From contig NZ_FXWZ01000002.1 in assembly GCF_900184225.1 (NCBI RefSeq), positions 581,759-645,758 on the forward strand: 64,000 nucleotides of DNA, read 5' to 3'. Each line of letters starts with the position of its first letter. The first letter of the stretch is position 1. The DNA is from Brevibacterium ihuae. Its GTDB lineage: Bacteria; Actinomycetota; Actinomycetes; Actinomycetales; Brevibacteriaceae. The notes beneath the pieces were generated by a model, which was not told where the DNA came from, made no database searches, and saw nothing but the letters and a program-made list of their open reading frames with translations. The position numbers were made by a program, and so were the translations under genes. Positions 8,506 to 18,011 of the stretch are shown here, in pieces.

Positions 8506-9196
8506 CGAGGCGGTATTGCTCCGCGAGGTGCGCGTAGTGGCGTCCGACCCGGGCCACCGGATCGAGGGCCGCGATGTCGATGTGGCCGACCTCGTCGCTC
8601 AGCGCACCGGAGACGTGGGCACGCAGCACGCGGACGACGAAGAACTCCTCCTGGCCCGGCCGCAGCCGGGTCTCCACCCGGCACTCGAGGGCCGAATCGG
8701 CGTCGACGAGGCGCGGCGGGGCGACGAGATCGCTCGGGGCGGTGGCGAGCCCGAGCTCGCGGACCTCGCTCCGCTCCCGCGGCAGCGGCCGCGAGCTCGC
8801 GTGCATGGCTGCGGCGTTCGCCTCCGACACCGAGTGGATGACGAGCTCGCCACCGGTGTCGAGATTGCGCCACGTGTCCTTGTGGACCTCGGACGTATGG
8901 TCCGGGGTGATCGCCAGTCCCATCATCGCCGGTCGGGTCGACACCACGGTGAAGAAGCTGAAGGGCGCGAGGTTGACCGTACCGGCGGCATCGACGGTCG
9001 TCACCCAGGCGATGGGACGCGGGACGACGAGCCCGTACATCAGGCGCCGGGTCGCCTCGACGTCGGCCGCGTCGAAGGTCCGCATGTCCGGCCGGCCCGC
9101 CGGGAGCCCTGTCCGGGTGTCCGCGGACCCGCCGGAGACGGTCCCGCCGGGGACGGTCCTGCCGGGGTCGGTCTGCTCAGGCGGCACGGGAGTCAT
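8501..9196 (-). CDS. Flavin reductase family protein (FMN-binding split barrel)
   Basis: The protein has 231 residues. From about residue 38 on it matches the FMN-binding split-barrel family (YGLVVPRPIAWVTTVDAAGTVNLAPFSFF, then PDHTSEVHKDTWRNL). Such proteins bind FMN and act as flavin reductases or unknown flavin enzymes. The first 37 residues are a Pro/Gly/Thr-rich, non-conserved tail. The ATG at 9194-9196 was chosen because GGAGG lies 7 nt upstream. The internal ATG at 9083-9085 matches the conserved start better but lacks a ribosome binding site. It overlaps the end of the glycosyltransferase by 20 bp, which implies translational coupling. Confidence 0.8.
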   Translation of the reverse strand: MTPVPPEQTDPGRTVPGGTVSGGSADTRTGLPAGRPDMRTFDAADVEATRRLMYGLVVPRPIAWVTTVDAAGTVNLAPFSFFTVVSTRPAMMGLAITPDHTSEVHKDTWRNLDTGGELVIHSVSEANAAAMHASSRPLPRERSEVRELGLATAPSDLVAPPRLVDADSALECRVETRLRPGQEEFFVVRVLRAHVSGALSDEVGHIDIAALDPVARVGRHYAHLAEQYRLG

Positions 9197-10367
9197 CGAT
9201 GAGCCTCCGGTAGATGCCCTCGAATGTGTCGAGGGTGGCGGTGATGTCGTGGCGCGCGGCAGCCGCGCGGGAGGCCCGGCCCATCTCCGCGCGCTCGGCG
9301 GCGCCCATGGAGCACAGCCGGGTGAAGCAGTCGGCGAGCGCGTCGACGTCACGGGGTTCGAACAGGTACCCGTTGACGCCGTGCTCACACAGATGGGGCA
9401 GCGCGACGGCGTCGGCGAGGACGACCGGGTTGGCCGACGCCATGGCCTCGAGCGTCGCGATGCTCTGGAGCTCCGCGGTGCCCGGCAGGCAGAAGAAGCT
9501 CGCCTCCTGGTACGCACGGACGAGCGCCCGGTCGTCGACCTTGCCCCGGAGGTCGACCCGGTCGGCCACCCCGAGCTCGGCGGCGAGGGCGCGCAGCGCC
9601 GGAGCCTGGTCTCCCGTCCCGATGATCACGGCCCGCAGGCCGAGCGCCGGATCGGTGCGCGCGAGGGCCCGGACGATGTCGTCGATGTGCTTCTCCTTCG
9701 ACAGCCGCCCGACGAAGAGCACGGTCGGCGCACCGTCCCGGGCGCCCGCGACGTCCTCCGGTGCGGCGGCGCGGAAGGCCGAGAGGTCGATGCCGCAGGA
9801 GACCGCCTGGATCGGGTGGTCGAAGCCGTTCGAGGTGAGGAGATCCGCCGCGAGCTGGGTGGGCACGGTGATGTGGTCCGCGGACTGGAACTTCCGCTTG
9901 AGGTCCCACCAGGCGGTTCCGGTCGCGATGTCGACGAGCGGTCGGGGCACCGGCAGGTACGGCCGCACGTTGTCGGGCATGAAGTGGTTCGTCGCGACGA
10001 CGGGGATCCCGCGCTTCCGGGCCTCGGAGAAGGCGTACCGCCCGATGACGAAATGGGCCTGCGTGTGGACGACGTCGGGGGCGATGTCGTCGAGCAGCCG
10101 GGCGACCGCCGGCTGCGTCTCCCACGGCATGCAGATCGTCCACGTCGGGTGGAGGGGCCAGCGGTGGGAGCGGATCCGGTGGACGAGGGCCCCGTTCTCC
10201 CGGACCGTGCTCGGGACCCCGGTGGGCGAGGGGCAGATGACGTGGACGGCATGGCCGCGGGCGGCGAGCCCGGCAGCGAGGCGCTCGGTGAACTTCGCCG
10301 CGCCGTTGACCTCCGGGGCATAGGTCTCGGCAGGAATGCAGATGGTCAGCGGCGGCGGGTGTGCCAT
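9177..10367 (-). CDS. Glycosyltransferase family 4 protein
   Basis: The 396-residue protein has the GT-B fold of GT4 enzymes. The N-terminal acceptor domain contains EVNGAAKFTERLAAGLAARGHAVHVICP. The C-terminal nucleotide-sugar domain contains FVGRLSKEKHIDDIV, and the E-x7-E-type segment is ELQSIATLEAMASANPVV. It resembles the actinobacterial mannosyltransferases that act on phosphatidylinositol mannosides or glycolipids, but the acceptor is not identifiable. Start is the ATG at 10365-10367. It overlaps the 3' end of the transporter gene by 22 bp and the start of the flavin reductase by 20 bp, so the three genes form one compact operon. Confidence 0.85.
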   Translation of the reverse strand: MAHPPPLTICIPAETYAPEVNGAAKFTERLAAGLAARGHAVHVICPSPTGVPSTVRENGALVHRIRSHRWPLHPTWTICMPWETQPAVARLLDDIAPDVVHTQAHFVIGRYAFSEARKRGIPVVATNHFMPDNVRPYLPVPRPLVDIATGTAWWDLKRKFQSADHITVPTQLAADLLTSNGFDHPIQAVSCGIDLSAFRAAAPEDVAGARDGAPTVLFVGRLSKEKHIDDIVRALARTDPALGLRAVIIGTGDQAPALRALAAELGVADRVDLRGKVDDRALVRAYQEASFFCLPGTAELQSIATLEAMASANPVVLADAVALPHLCEHGVNGYLFEPRDVDALADCFTRLCSMGAAERAEMGRASRAAAARHDITATLDTFEGIYRRLIDDSRAA

Positions 10368-11305
10368 TCCGGTGGATGTCCTTCCGGGGGCGGGCGAGGG
10401 GCGAGTCCCGCGCGGGCGACCACGGTGCGGGTCGAGCGGCGGGCCTCCTCGCGCTCGATGACGTCCGGGTGATACCGGGACAATACAACGACCGCCGAGC
10501 ACGCGACCAATCCGGTGAGCACCATGAGCGCCACCGTCACCGGCGGTGCCCCGGCCGCCTCGCCGAGCACGAGCGAGCCGAGGACGACGGCGAAGATCGG
10601 GTCGACCACGGTGAGGCCGGCGATGACCATCTCCGGCGGCCCCGCGGCGTACGCGGCCTGGACGAACCACGTGCCGATCGCCCCGGCGACGGCGAGGGCG
10701 AGGAGGTTGAGCCAGGACACCGCGCCGAGGCCGGCGTGGATGAGCTGGTTGCTCACGAGGTGCGTCGTCGTCGCGACGCACGCGAACAGGAGGCCGGCCC
10801 CGAGCACGAGGAGGAGCTGCGGCGGCCGGCGCCACACGAGCACGACGACGAGGAACACCGCGGAGATCGCGAACGCGATCCAGGCGACGGGGTGGGACTC
10901 CGCGCCGGGGTGGACCCGGGAGCTCGCGATCGAGGCGGACACGCCGACGAATCCCGCGACGCCGAGGGCGCACACCGCGACGGCGACCGCGATCCGCGGC
11001 GTGATCCGCAGCCCCCGGTAGCGCGCCGCGAGGAGGATGGAGATCAGCAGCGAGACCGCGCCGATGGGCTGCACCACCATGACCGGCGCGATCGAGAGCG
11101 CGATGATGTTGGCGACGGTCCCGAGGCCGAGGCACAGCAGGCCGAGCATCCACACGGGGCTCCGGACGAGGCGGAGGAACGTCCGCAGCCGGAATCCCCC
11201 GCCGTGGTCGTGCGCGTCGACGACGCCGCGGTGCTGGAACATCGCCCCGAACGCGAGACCGACCGCGGAGAGCGCGGCGAGGAGGATGGCGATGGGCGTG
11301 GTCAC
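10346..11305 (-). CDS. DMT (EamA-like) family membrane transporter
   Basis: The 319-residue protein has about nine to ten hydrophobic spans and the two-fold EamA/DMT layout. A sequence GLRITPRIAVAVAVCALGVAGFV follows the fourth span, and TVVDPIFAVVLGSLVLGEAAGAPP sits near the end, the usual second-repeat signature. The C-terminal 45 residues are Arg-rich and probably cytoplasmic. The start is set at the GTG at 11303-11305, where the first hydrophobic span begins. No strong ribosome binding site is seen, so the start is uncertain. It is the first gene of the operon with the GT4 enzyme. Confidence 0.72.
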   Translation of the reverse strand: MTTPIAILLAALSAVGLAFGAMFQHRGVVDAHDHGGGFRLRTFLRLVRSPVWMLGLLCLGLGTVANIIALSIAPVMVVQPIGAVSLLISILLAARYRGLRITPRIAVAVAVCALGVAGFVGVSASIASSRVHPGAESHPVAWIAFAISAVFLVVVLVWRRPPQLLLVLGAGLLFACVATTTHLVSNQLIHAGLGAVSWLNLLALAVAGAIGTWFVQAAYAAGPPEMVIAGLTVVDPIFAVVLGSLVLGEAAGAPPVTVALMVLTGLVACSAVVVLSRYHPDVIEREEARRSTRTVVARAGLAPRPPPEGHPPEWHTRRR

Positions 11306-11512
11306 GCCGAACAGTCTAAGCAGTCGGGAAGCCCACGAGCCGGAGTTCCGCCGCCGTACCGGTGTTCGAGGACGAAGTCGGAGGAAACCCCCAGCGCCCA
11401 CCCGGGGGACCTCCCCCGCCCGCGATGTGCGCCGGCTCACGGGGAGCGGACTTGGACCCCACGGCACGGCGGTGCTACAGTGGTCTCTCGCGTGCCCGGT
11501 GCGGCACGCTCT

Positions 11513-11585
11513 TCCTCCGTAGCTCAGTTGGCAGAGCATTCGACTGTTAATCGAAGGGTCGCTGGTTCGAGCCCAGCCGGGGGAG
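11513..11585 (+). tRNA. tRNA-Asn (GUU)
   Basis: The full cloverleaf has acceptor TCCTCCG/CGGGGGA, D arm GCTCAGTTGGCAGAGC, anticodon loop CTGTTAA (anticodon GUU), T arm GCTGG/CCAGC around TTCGAGC, and discriminator G. CCA is not encoded. Confidence 0.97.
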
Positions 11586-11595
11586 CACGGCGACA

Positions 11596-11635
11596 GGCGG
11601 GATCCGGGACTCCGGATCCCGCCTTCTTCGTTCCC
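11596..11635 (+). terminator. Intrinsic terminator of tRNA-Asn
   Basis: A perfect 12-bp stem (GGCGGGATCCGG / CCGGATCCCGCC) with a GACT loop is followed by the T-rich TTCTTCGTTCC. It starts 11 bp after the tRNA. Confidence 0.85.
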
Positions 11636-11644
11636 GGCGGACGC

Positions 11645-13126
<1,482 letters not shown>

Positions 13127-13147
13127 CCTCGCGCTCACCCGGCATCC

Positions 13148-13194
13148 GACGACTCGGGCCCGTTCCGCACCATGCGGAACGGGCCCGAGTCGTC
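13148..13194. terminator. Bidirectional terminator hairpin
   Basis: A perfect 22-bp inverted repeat with a 3-nt loop (CCA) sits between the convergent LGFP-Rpf and acetyltransferase genes. Left arm 13148-13169, right arm 13173-13194, core CTCGGGCCCGTTCCGCA. It can serve both directions. Confidence 0.88.
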
Positions 13195-13210
13195 TGCGCA
13201 GGGCGCCGCG

Positions 13211-13528
13211 TCAGGAGGCGACGAGGTCGCCGTACTGCTCGAACCGCTCGAGGTAGCGCTGCACGTACGAGCACGTCGGCACGATCCGCTGCTCGCGCTC
13301 GCGCAGCTGGTCGAGCACGAGGGTGACGAGCGTGCGCGCGTACCCCTGGCGACCGTAGGACTCGGAGATGATCGTGTGCCGCAGGTCGTAGACCCCGGGA
13401 TCCTCGAGCTGATAGGCGACGAAGCCGACGAATGAGCGCTCGGGCCCGGATGTCCAGAGCTCGAACCGCTCGTGCGTCATGTTGTCCACGACCTCAACGG
13501 GCGTGGTGACGAGAACCGGAGTGCTCAC
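13211..13528 (-). CDS. Small GNAT-fold N-acetyltransferase (NATD1-like)
   Basis: The 105-residue protein has the short GCN5-like fold of the YidJ/NATD1 group. The N-terminal strand pair is followed by VGFVAYQLEDPGVYDLRHTIISESYGRQGYARTLV, in which GRQGYA is the acetyl-CoA pyrophosphate loop. It then ends with an IVPTCSYVQRYLERF-type helix in which the conserved CSYV and terminal region form the active-site edge. Substrate unknown. A GTG start at 13526-13528 follows AAAGGGGGAGCC. It is divergent from the thioesterase gene. Confidence 0.8.
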   Translation of the reverse strand: MSTPVLVTTPVEVVDNMTHERFELWTSGPERSFVGFVAYQLEDPGVYDLRHTIISESYGRQGYARTLVTLVLDQLREREQRIVPTCSYVQRYLERFEQYGDLVAS

Positions 13529-13696
13529 GGCTCCCCCTTTCGATGTGCGACCGCTGGACGGCTTCGAGTCTATCCGAGCGGCGGACCGGGCCCCGGGGTC
13601 ACCGGAGCGCCGGCCTCCCGCGATGCGGCCGCGGCCGGCGGGTCTCCGATATATTCGAGGGGTCGTCGCTGATGCCGAACACAGGAGGAGCCCGCC

Positions 13697-14203
13697 GTGG
13701 CCGCTTTCACCGCCCCGACCTTCGACCAGGTCGCCGCCCTGCCCACCATCGTCGAGGCGACCGTGCCCGAGGAGTGGATCGACGAGAACGGGCACATGAA
13801 CATCAATCACTACTTCGACATCGGCGGGGACGGGTCGTGGACGTTCTGCCGGAACCTCGGCCTCCAGGACCTCTACGAGGCGGACCCGCCCACCGGGCTC
13901 TTCACCACCGAGAACCACATCACCTATCTCAGCGAGCTCCGGCTCGGCGAGGAGCTCTCCGCCCACGTCCGCTGCGTGGACGTCGGGCCGAAGTCCGTCC
14001 ACCTCATCACCATCGTCCTCGACCGCACGCACGAGCGGGTCGCCGCAGTGCACGAGGTCGTCCTCGTCCACGTCGACATGACCGCGCGGAAGGCCGCGCC
14101 GTTCCCCGACCACTTCCGCGAGGCGCTCGAGTCGGCGGTCGCCGCCGACCGTGAGCTCGACTGGCCGGCCCCGCTGTGCGGCGCCATGGGCGTGCGCCGC
14201 TGA
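13697..14203 (+). CDS. Thioesterase family protein (hotdog fold)
   Basis: The 168-residue protein has a single hotdog domain. The motif DENGHMNINHYFDIGGDGSW carries the Asp and His-Met-Asn positions typical of 4HBT-like acyl-CoA thioesterases, including those associated with carnitine metabolism. The GTG start at 13697 is preceded by a good AGGAGG at 13683-13688. It is convergent with the glutamate transporter operon, and the gap is only 36 bp. The acyl substrate is not predictable from sequence. Confidence 0.82.
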   Translation: MAAFTAPTFDQVAALPTIVEATVPEEWIDENGHMNINHYFDIGGDGSWTFCRNLGLQDLYEADPPTGLFTTENHITYLSELRLGEELSAHVRCVDVGPKSVHLITIVLDRTHERVAAVHEVVLVHVDMTARKAAPFPDHFREALESAVAADRELDWPAPLCGAMGVRR

Positions 14204-14239
14204 CCGCTCGGTCCGGAGGAGCGTGCGGTCCGGAGGAGG

Positions 14240-15070
14240 TCAGTCGATGACCTTCGCCGGCCCCGCTCCCCCGGCGGTCTTCGACTGCAGACGACGCTCG
14301 AGCCATTGCGCGAGGGCGGCGACGAGCATGTTGATGGCGATGTAGAGCAGCGCACCGACGATGAAGGTCGGGAGCAGATTGTTGTACTGCCGGCCGATCG
14401 CGTTGACCTGGTAGAGCAGGTCCTGGTACGTCACCATGAAGCCGAGCGCGGAGTCCTTGAGGAGGACGACGACCTGCGCGATGAGAGTCGGCATCATGGC
14501 CCGCAGCGCCTGCGGGAGCAGGACGTGGCCCATGGTCTGCGAGCCGCGCATCCCGATCGCCATCGCCGCTTCGCGCTGTCCGCTCGGCACCGCGAGGATG
14601 CCGGCACGGATGATCTCCGCGATGACCATCCCGTTGTAGAGCGTCAGACCGATGACGACCGACCAGAACGGACCGATCCGGTTCCCGAACAGCATGAAGG
14701 TCGCAAAGATCAGCAGCAGCACCGGCACGCCGCGGAACACCTCGAGGACGATGGTCGACGGCAGGCTGATCGCCCGCGTCGGGGCCAGGCGGAGGAGGGC
14801 GAAGGTGAGCCCGACGACGAGGGCGAGCACGGTCGCGACGGCCGCGACGGCCAGCGTCGCTCCCATGCCCCGCAGCAGCACCATCTGGATCCCCGTGTAG
14901 GTGAAGGGGCTCCACTTGTCGGCTTCGAGCTGGCCGGCGTCATAGAACTTCCACACGATGAAGGCGACGATGCCGAGCAGGACGACGATCGAGACGATCG
15001 ACATGATGACGTTGTTCCGCCGGGCGCGGGGGCCGGGCGCGTCGAAGAGGACCTGGGTGGGCGCGCTCAT
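14240..15070 (-). CDS. gluD: Glutamate-type ABC transporter permease GluD
   Basis: The 276-residue inner-membrane permease belongs to the His/Glu/Gln/Arg (HEQRo) class. It has about five to six hydrophobic spans, with the EAA loop near QREAAMAIGMRGSQTMGHVLLPQALR, which docks on the ATPase. A further N-terminal span anchors the protein and the C terminus is Lys/Arg-rich. The ATG at 15068-15070 overlaps the gluC stop codon by 4 bp. It is the last gene of gluABCD, whose order equals the corynebacterial glutamate uptake operon. Confidence 0.9.
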   Translation of the reverse strand: MSAPTQVLFDAPGPRARRNNVIMSIVSIVVLLGIVAFIVWKFYDAGQLEADKWSPFTYTGIQMVLLRGMGATLAVAAVATVLALVVGLTFALLRLAPTRAISLPSTIVLEVFRGVPVLLLIFATFMLFGNRIGPFWSVVIGLTLYNGMVIAEIIRAGILAVPSGQREAAMAIGMRGSQTMGHVLLPQALRAMMPTLIAQVVVLLKDSALGFMVTYQDLLYQVNAIGRQYNNLLPTFIVGALLYIAINMLVAALAQWLERRLQSKTAGGAGPAKVID

Positions 15071-15729
15071 CGGAGGATCACCAGCTTCTTCTCGAGGTAG
15101 TCGAACACCCGGCCGAGGACGAGGGCGAGCACGAGGTACACGACGGCGGTGGCGAGCAGGATCGTGATGACCATGTCGCCGCGGAGCTCGATTGCGTTGC
15201 GCATCGCCGACATGAGCTCGCGGTTGTTGAACGCCGAGGCGATCGACGTGTTCTTGAGCATCGCGATGATGACGCTGCCCAGCGGCGGGATGACCGTGCG
15301 GATCGCCTGGGGCAGGACGACGGTCGAGAGGGTCTGGCCGAAGGTCAGCCCGATCGCGCGGGCGGCCTCGGCCTGCCCCACCGGGACGGTCGCGATCCCG
15401 GAGCGCAGCGTCTCCGCCACGAAGCAGGCGGTGTAGGCGATGAGCGCGATCGTCGCGAGGATCATCGAGTTGAGTCCGGCGCTCTCGGCGAACCGGATGT
15501 CGAGGTAGGGCAGTCCGAAGACGCAGAAGAACATCACCAGGGTCAGCGGGGTGTTCCGCACGACGTTGACATAGGTGTGCGCGGCGACCCGGAGCACCGG
15601 GGTGGGCGAGACGCGCATCGCGGCGAGGATCGTGCCGAGGATGAGACACCCGACGAGCGTGAGGAGGAACAGGCGGATGGTCCCCCAGGTGCCGCTGAGG
15701 AACAGCTGAGTCAGATCGAGGAATGACAC
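15067..15729 (-). CDS. gluC: Glutamate-type ABC transporter permease GluC
   Basis: The 220-residue permease of the polar amino-acid class pairs with GluD to form the membrane channel. It shows the N-terminal domain start VVRNTPLTLVMFFCVFGLPYL and the EAA loop GQAEAARAIGLTFGQTLSTVVLPQAIRTVIPP, followed by a terminal hydrophobic span. The start is the ATG at 15727-15729. A GC-rich hairpin lies between gluB and this gene and could lower its transcript level relative to the binding protein. Confidence 0.9.
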   Translation of the reverse strand: MSFLDLTQLFLSGTWGTIRLFLLTLVGCLILGTILAAMRVSPTPVLRVAAHTYVNVVRNTPLTLVMFFCVFGLPYLDIRFAESAGLNSMILATIALIAYTACFVAETLRSGIATVPVGQAEAARAIGLTFGQTLSTVVLPQAIRTVIPPLGSVIIAMLKNTSIASAFNNRELMSAMRNAIELRGDMVITILLATAVVYLVLALVLGRVFDYLEKKLVILR

Positions 15730-15773
15730 GGGCGATCAGGCTTTCGGTCCGGACGGTCAGGGATGCGACCGCT

Positions 15774-15819
15774 GCGGCGCCCCGGGTTCGGGGGGGGTGC
15801 CCTCCCCCGGGGGCGCCGC
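15774..15819 (-). terminator. Attenuating hairpin between gluB and gluC
   Basis: The inverted repeat GCGGCGCCCCGGG / CCGGGGGCGCCGC lies around a G- and C-rich loop in the 104-bp gap after the binding-protein gene. No T tract is visible, so partial termination or mRNA-end protection is more likely than full stop. Confidence 0.6.
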
Positions 15820-15833
15820 GTGCGGGTCTGCAG

Positions 15834-16745
15834 TCAGTAGCGGTCGACCGCCGGCTGCTCGACGCCGCTCGAGTCGCCGAGCGTGTACTCGAACGCCTCG
15901 GTCCAGGCGCCGTCCTCCCCGGCCTGCTCGAGTGCGTCGTTGACCGCGTCGCGCAGCGCCTGGTCGTCCTTGGGGAGACCGATGCCGTAGGGCTCCTCGG
16001 AGAAGGGCTCGCCGACGACCTTGAACTCGCCCTCGTACTGCGCCGCGTAGCCGCGGAGGATCGCGTCGTCCGTGGTCACCGCGTCGACGTTGCCGGTCTG
16101 CAGATCCTCGACGCACTTCGAGTACGTGTCGTAGGTGACGAGTTCGGCGTCGCCGTACTCGTCCTGGATCCGCTGGGCCGGCGTCGAGCCGTCGACCGAA
16201 CACACGGTCGTACCGGCGAGGGCGTCGGGCCCGGTGATGTCGGAGTCCTCGGCCACGAGGAGGTCCTGGCCGGCGACGTAGTACGGCCCGGCGAAGTCGA
16301 CGACCTCCTTGCGCTCGTCGTTGATCGTGTAGGTGGCGACGACGAGGTCGACGTTGCCCTGCTGGAGGAACGGCTCGCGATTGGCCGACACCGTCTCGAC
16401 CCACTCGATCTGGTCGGGCTCGAAGCCGAGCGCGGCGGCCGTCATCTTGGCGATCTCGATGTCGAAGCCGGCGGGCTCGTCGGCCGTGGCGTCCTTGTTG
16501 CCGAGGCCGGGCTGGTCGAACTTGACGCCGATCTTGATCGAACCGGCCTCGTCTGCGGCGGTCCAGGTGGGGCTGTCGGACAGGTCGACATCGCTCGCGA
16601 CCTCGTACTGGGGCGCCTCGGCCGCGGTGTCCCCGCCGCCCTCGGCGCCGCCGCCTCCGGTCTCCGGAGTGCCGCTCTGCCCGCAGGCGCTCAGGGCGAG
16701 GATACCGACGGCCGAGGCCGCCAGGAGGGTGTGCATCGTCTTCAT
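15834..16745 (-). CDS. gluB: Glutamate-binding lipoprotein GluB
   Basis: The 303-residue extracellular solute-binding protein of family 3 has a lipoprotein signal peptide with lipobox LSAC near residue 21 and a Gly/Glu-rich linker to about residue 45. The periplasmic-binding fold shows IKIGVKFDQPGLG, GFDIEIAKMTAAALG, and VDLVVATYTINDERKEVVDFAGPYY. A Cys pair in TTVCSV and YSKCVED may form a disulfide. The start is the ATG at 16743-16745 with GGAGACACC upstream. It is second in the gluABCD operon and delivers substrate to GluCD. Confidence 0.92.
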   Translation of the reverse strand: MKTMHTLLAASAVGILALSACGQSGTPETGGGGAEGGGDTAAEAPQYEVASDVDLSDSPTWTAADEAGSIKIGVKFDQPGLGNKDATADEPAGFDIEIAKMTAAALGFEPDQIEWVETVSANREPFLQQGNVDLVVATYTINDERKEVVDFAGPYYVAGQDLLVAEDSDITGPDALAGTTVCSVDGSTPAQRIQDEYGDAELVTYDTYSKCVEDLQTGNVDAVTTDDAILRGYAAQYEGEFKVVGEPFSEEPYGIGLPKDDQALRDAVNDALEQAGEDGAWTEAFEYTLGDSSGVEQPAVDRY

Positions 16746-16812
16746 GGTGTCTCCTTCGGTGCGGACCCGTCCGGAGCGGCGGGCCCTGCGTACGGGGTGA
16801 GGGATGGGAGGG

Positions 16813-17616
16813 TCAGTGGGTGAGGATCTTGGACAGGAAGTCCTTGGCGCGATCGGACTGCGGGTTGGTGAAGAATTCCTCCGGCTCCGCGACCTCGACG
16901 ATCTCCCCGTCGGCCATGAAGGCCACCCGGTTCGCCGCCTTCCGCGCGAAGCCCATCTCGTGGGTGACCACGACCATGGTCATGCCGTCGCGGGCGAGCT
17001 CGACCATGACGTCGAGGACCTCGTTGATCATCTCCGGGTCGAGGGCCGAGGTGGGCTCGTCGAACAGCATGACCTTGGGCTTCATCGCCAGCGCCCGGGC
17101 GATGGCGACGCGCTGCTGCTGGCCGCCGGAGAGCTGCGCGGGATACTTCTGGGCCTGGTGGTCGACGCCCACCCGGCGCAGCAGGTCCATCGCGAGCGAC
17201 TCCGCCGCGGACTTCCCCAGCTTGCGGACCTTGATCGGTCCGAGCGTGACGTTCTCGAGGATCGTCTTGTGCGCGAAGAGGTTGAAGGACTGGAAGACCA
17301 TCCCGACGTCGGACCGGAGCTGGGCGAGGGAGCGGCCCTCCTCTGGGATGACCTGGCCGTCGATGCTGATCGTGCCGTTGTCGATCGTCTCGAGACGATT
17401 GATCGTGCGGCACAGCGTCGACTTGCCCGACCCCGAGGGGCCGATGACGACGACGACCTCGCCGGAATGGATGTCGAGGGAGATGTCCTTGAGCGCATGG
17501 AAGTCGCCGAAGTGCTTGTCGATGTGCGCGATCTCGACGAGCGGCCGTCCGGTGCCGGCCGGGGTGGGGGTCTGTCCCGGATGTGCCTCAGATGTCATGG
17601 GGATCACAATAGGCAT
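16813..17616 (-). CDS. gluA: Glutamate ABC transporter ATP-binding protein GluA
   Basis: The ATPase of polar amino-acid uptake has Walker [10 protein letters not shown], a Q loop at [13 protein letters not shown], signature [16 protein letters not shown], Walker [13 protein letters not shown] and H-loop [11 protein letters not shown]. The start is uncertain: the ATG at 17614-17616 is preceded by GAGGTGGGG, while ATGs at 17596-17598 and 17632-17634 are also in frame. The extra N-terminal residues are not conserved. It is the first gene of gluABCD, in the arrangement known for glutamate import in Corynebacterium. Confidence 0.9.
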   Translation of the reverse strand: MPIVIPMTSEAHPGQTPTPAGTGRPLVEIAHIDKHFGDFHALKDISLDIHSGEVVVVIGPSGSGKSTLCRTINRLETIDNGTISIDGQVIPEEGRSLAQLRSDVGMVFQSFNLFAHKTILENVTLGPIKVRKLGKSAAESLAMDLLRRVGVDHQAQKYPAQLSGGQQQRVAIARALAMKPKVMLFDEPTSALDPEMINEVLDVMVELARDGMTMVVVTHEMGFARKAANRVAFMADGEIVEVAEPEEFFTNPQSDRAKDFLSKILTH

Positions 17617-18011
17617 CCGGACGCCCCACCTCATCGCGGATGCGGGGTTTCGCCGTGATTCCCGGCGAATCGCAACTCATCTGTAACACTACTGCGCGGT
17701 CGGACGGCACTCTCGGCACCTCGGCCGGGCCGATCGGTCGCCGGCGGGCGCGGACCCGGGGGGCGATCCGGATCCGATGGCGCACGGCACCGGCAGCCGC
17801 TCCCCCGCTGCCCGCCCTCGTCCCGTGCTGCGACCCGGGGGAATCGTCGTGCTCGGCGGACCGGACCGACCGTCTTGAATAGCGGGAGGACGTGCAGGAC
17901 ACGGACGCGTTCGAGGATGATTGCCGGTAGGTCGGCACCGGGTCCCGCATAGACTGGAGTACCTGCACGGATGCGCCAGGGTGTCACAACGAAGTGGAGC
18001 GAACAGGAACG
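17617..18011. other. 395-bp divergent intergenic region, no gene
   Basis: This region separates gluA (leftward) from the TPP enzyme (rightward). A 7-bp inverted repeat TTCGCCG/CGGCGAA around TGATTCC at 17649-17669 lies just upstream of gluA and could be a leader hairpin or operator. A -10-like TAGACT occurs near 17952, upstream of the TPP gene. I see no supported open reading frame in the rest. Confidence 0.5.
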
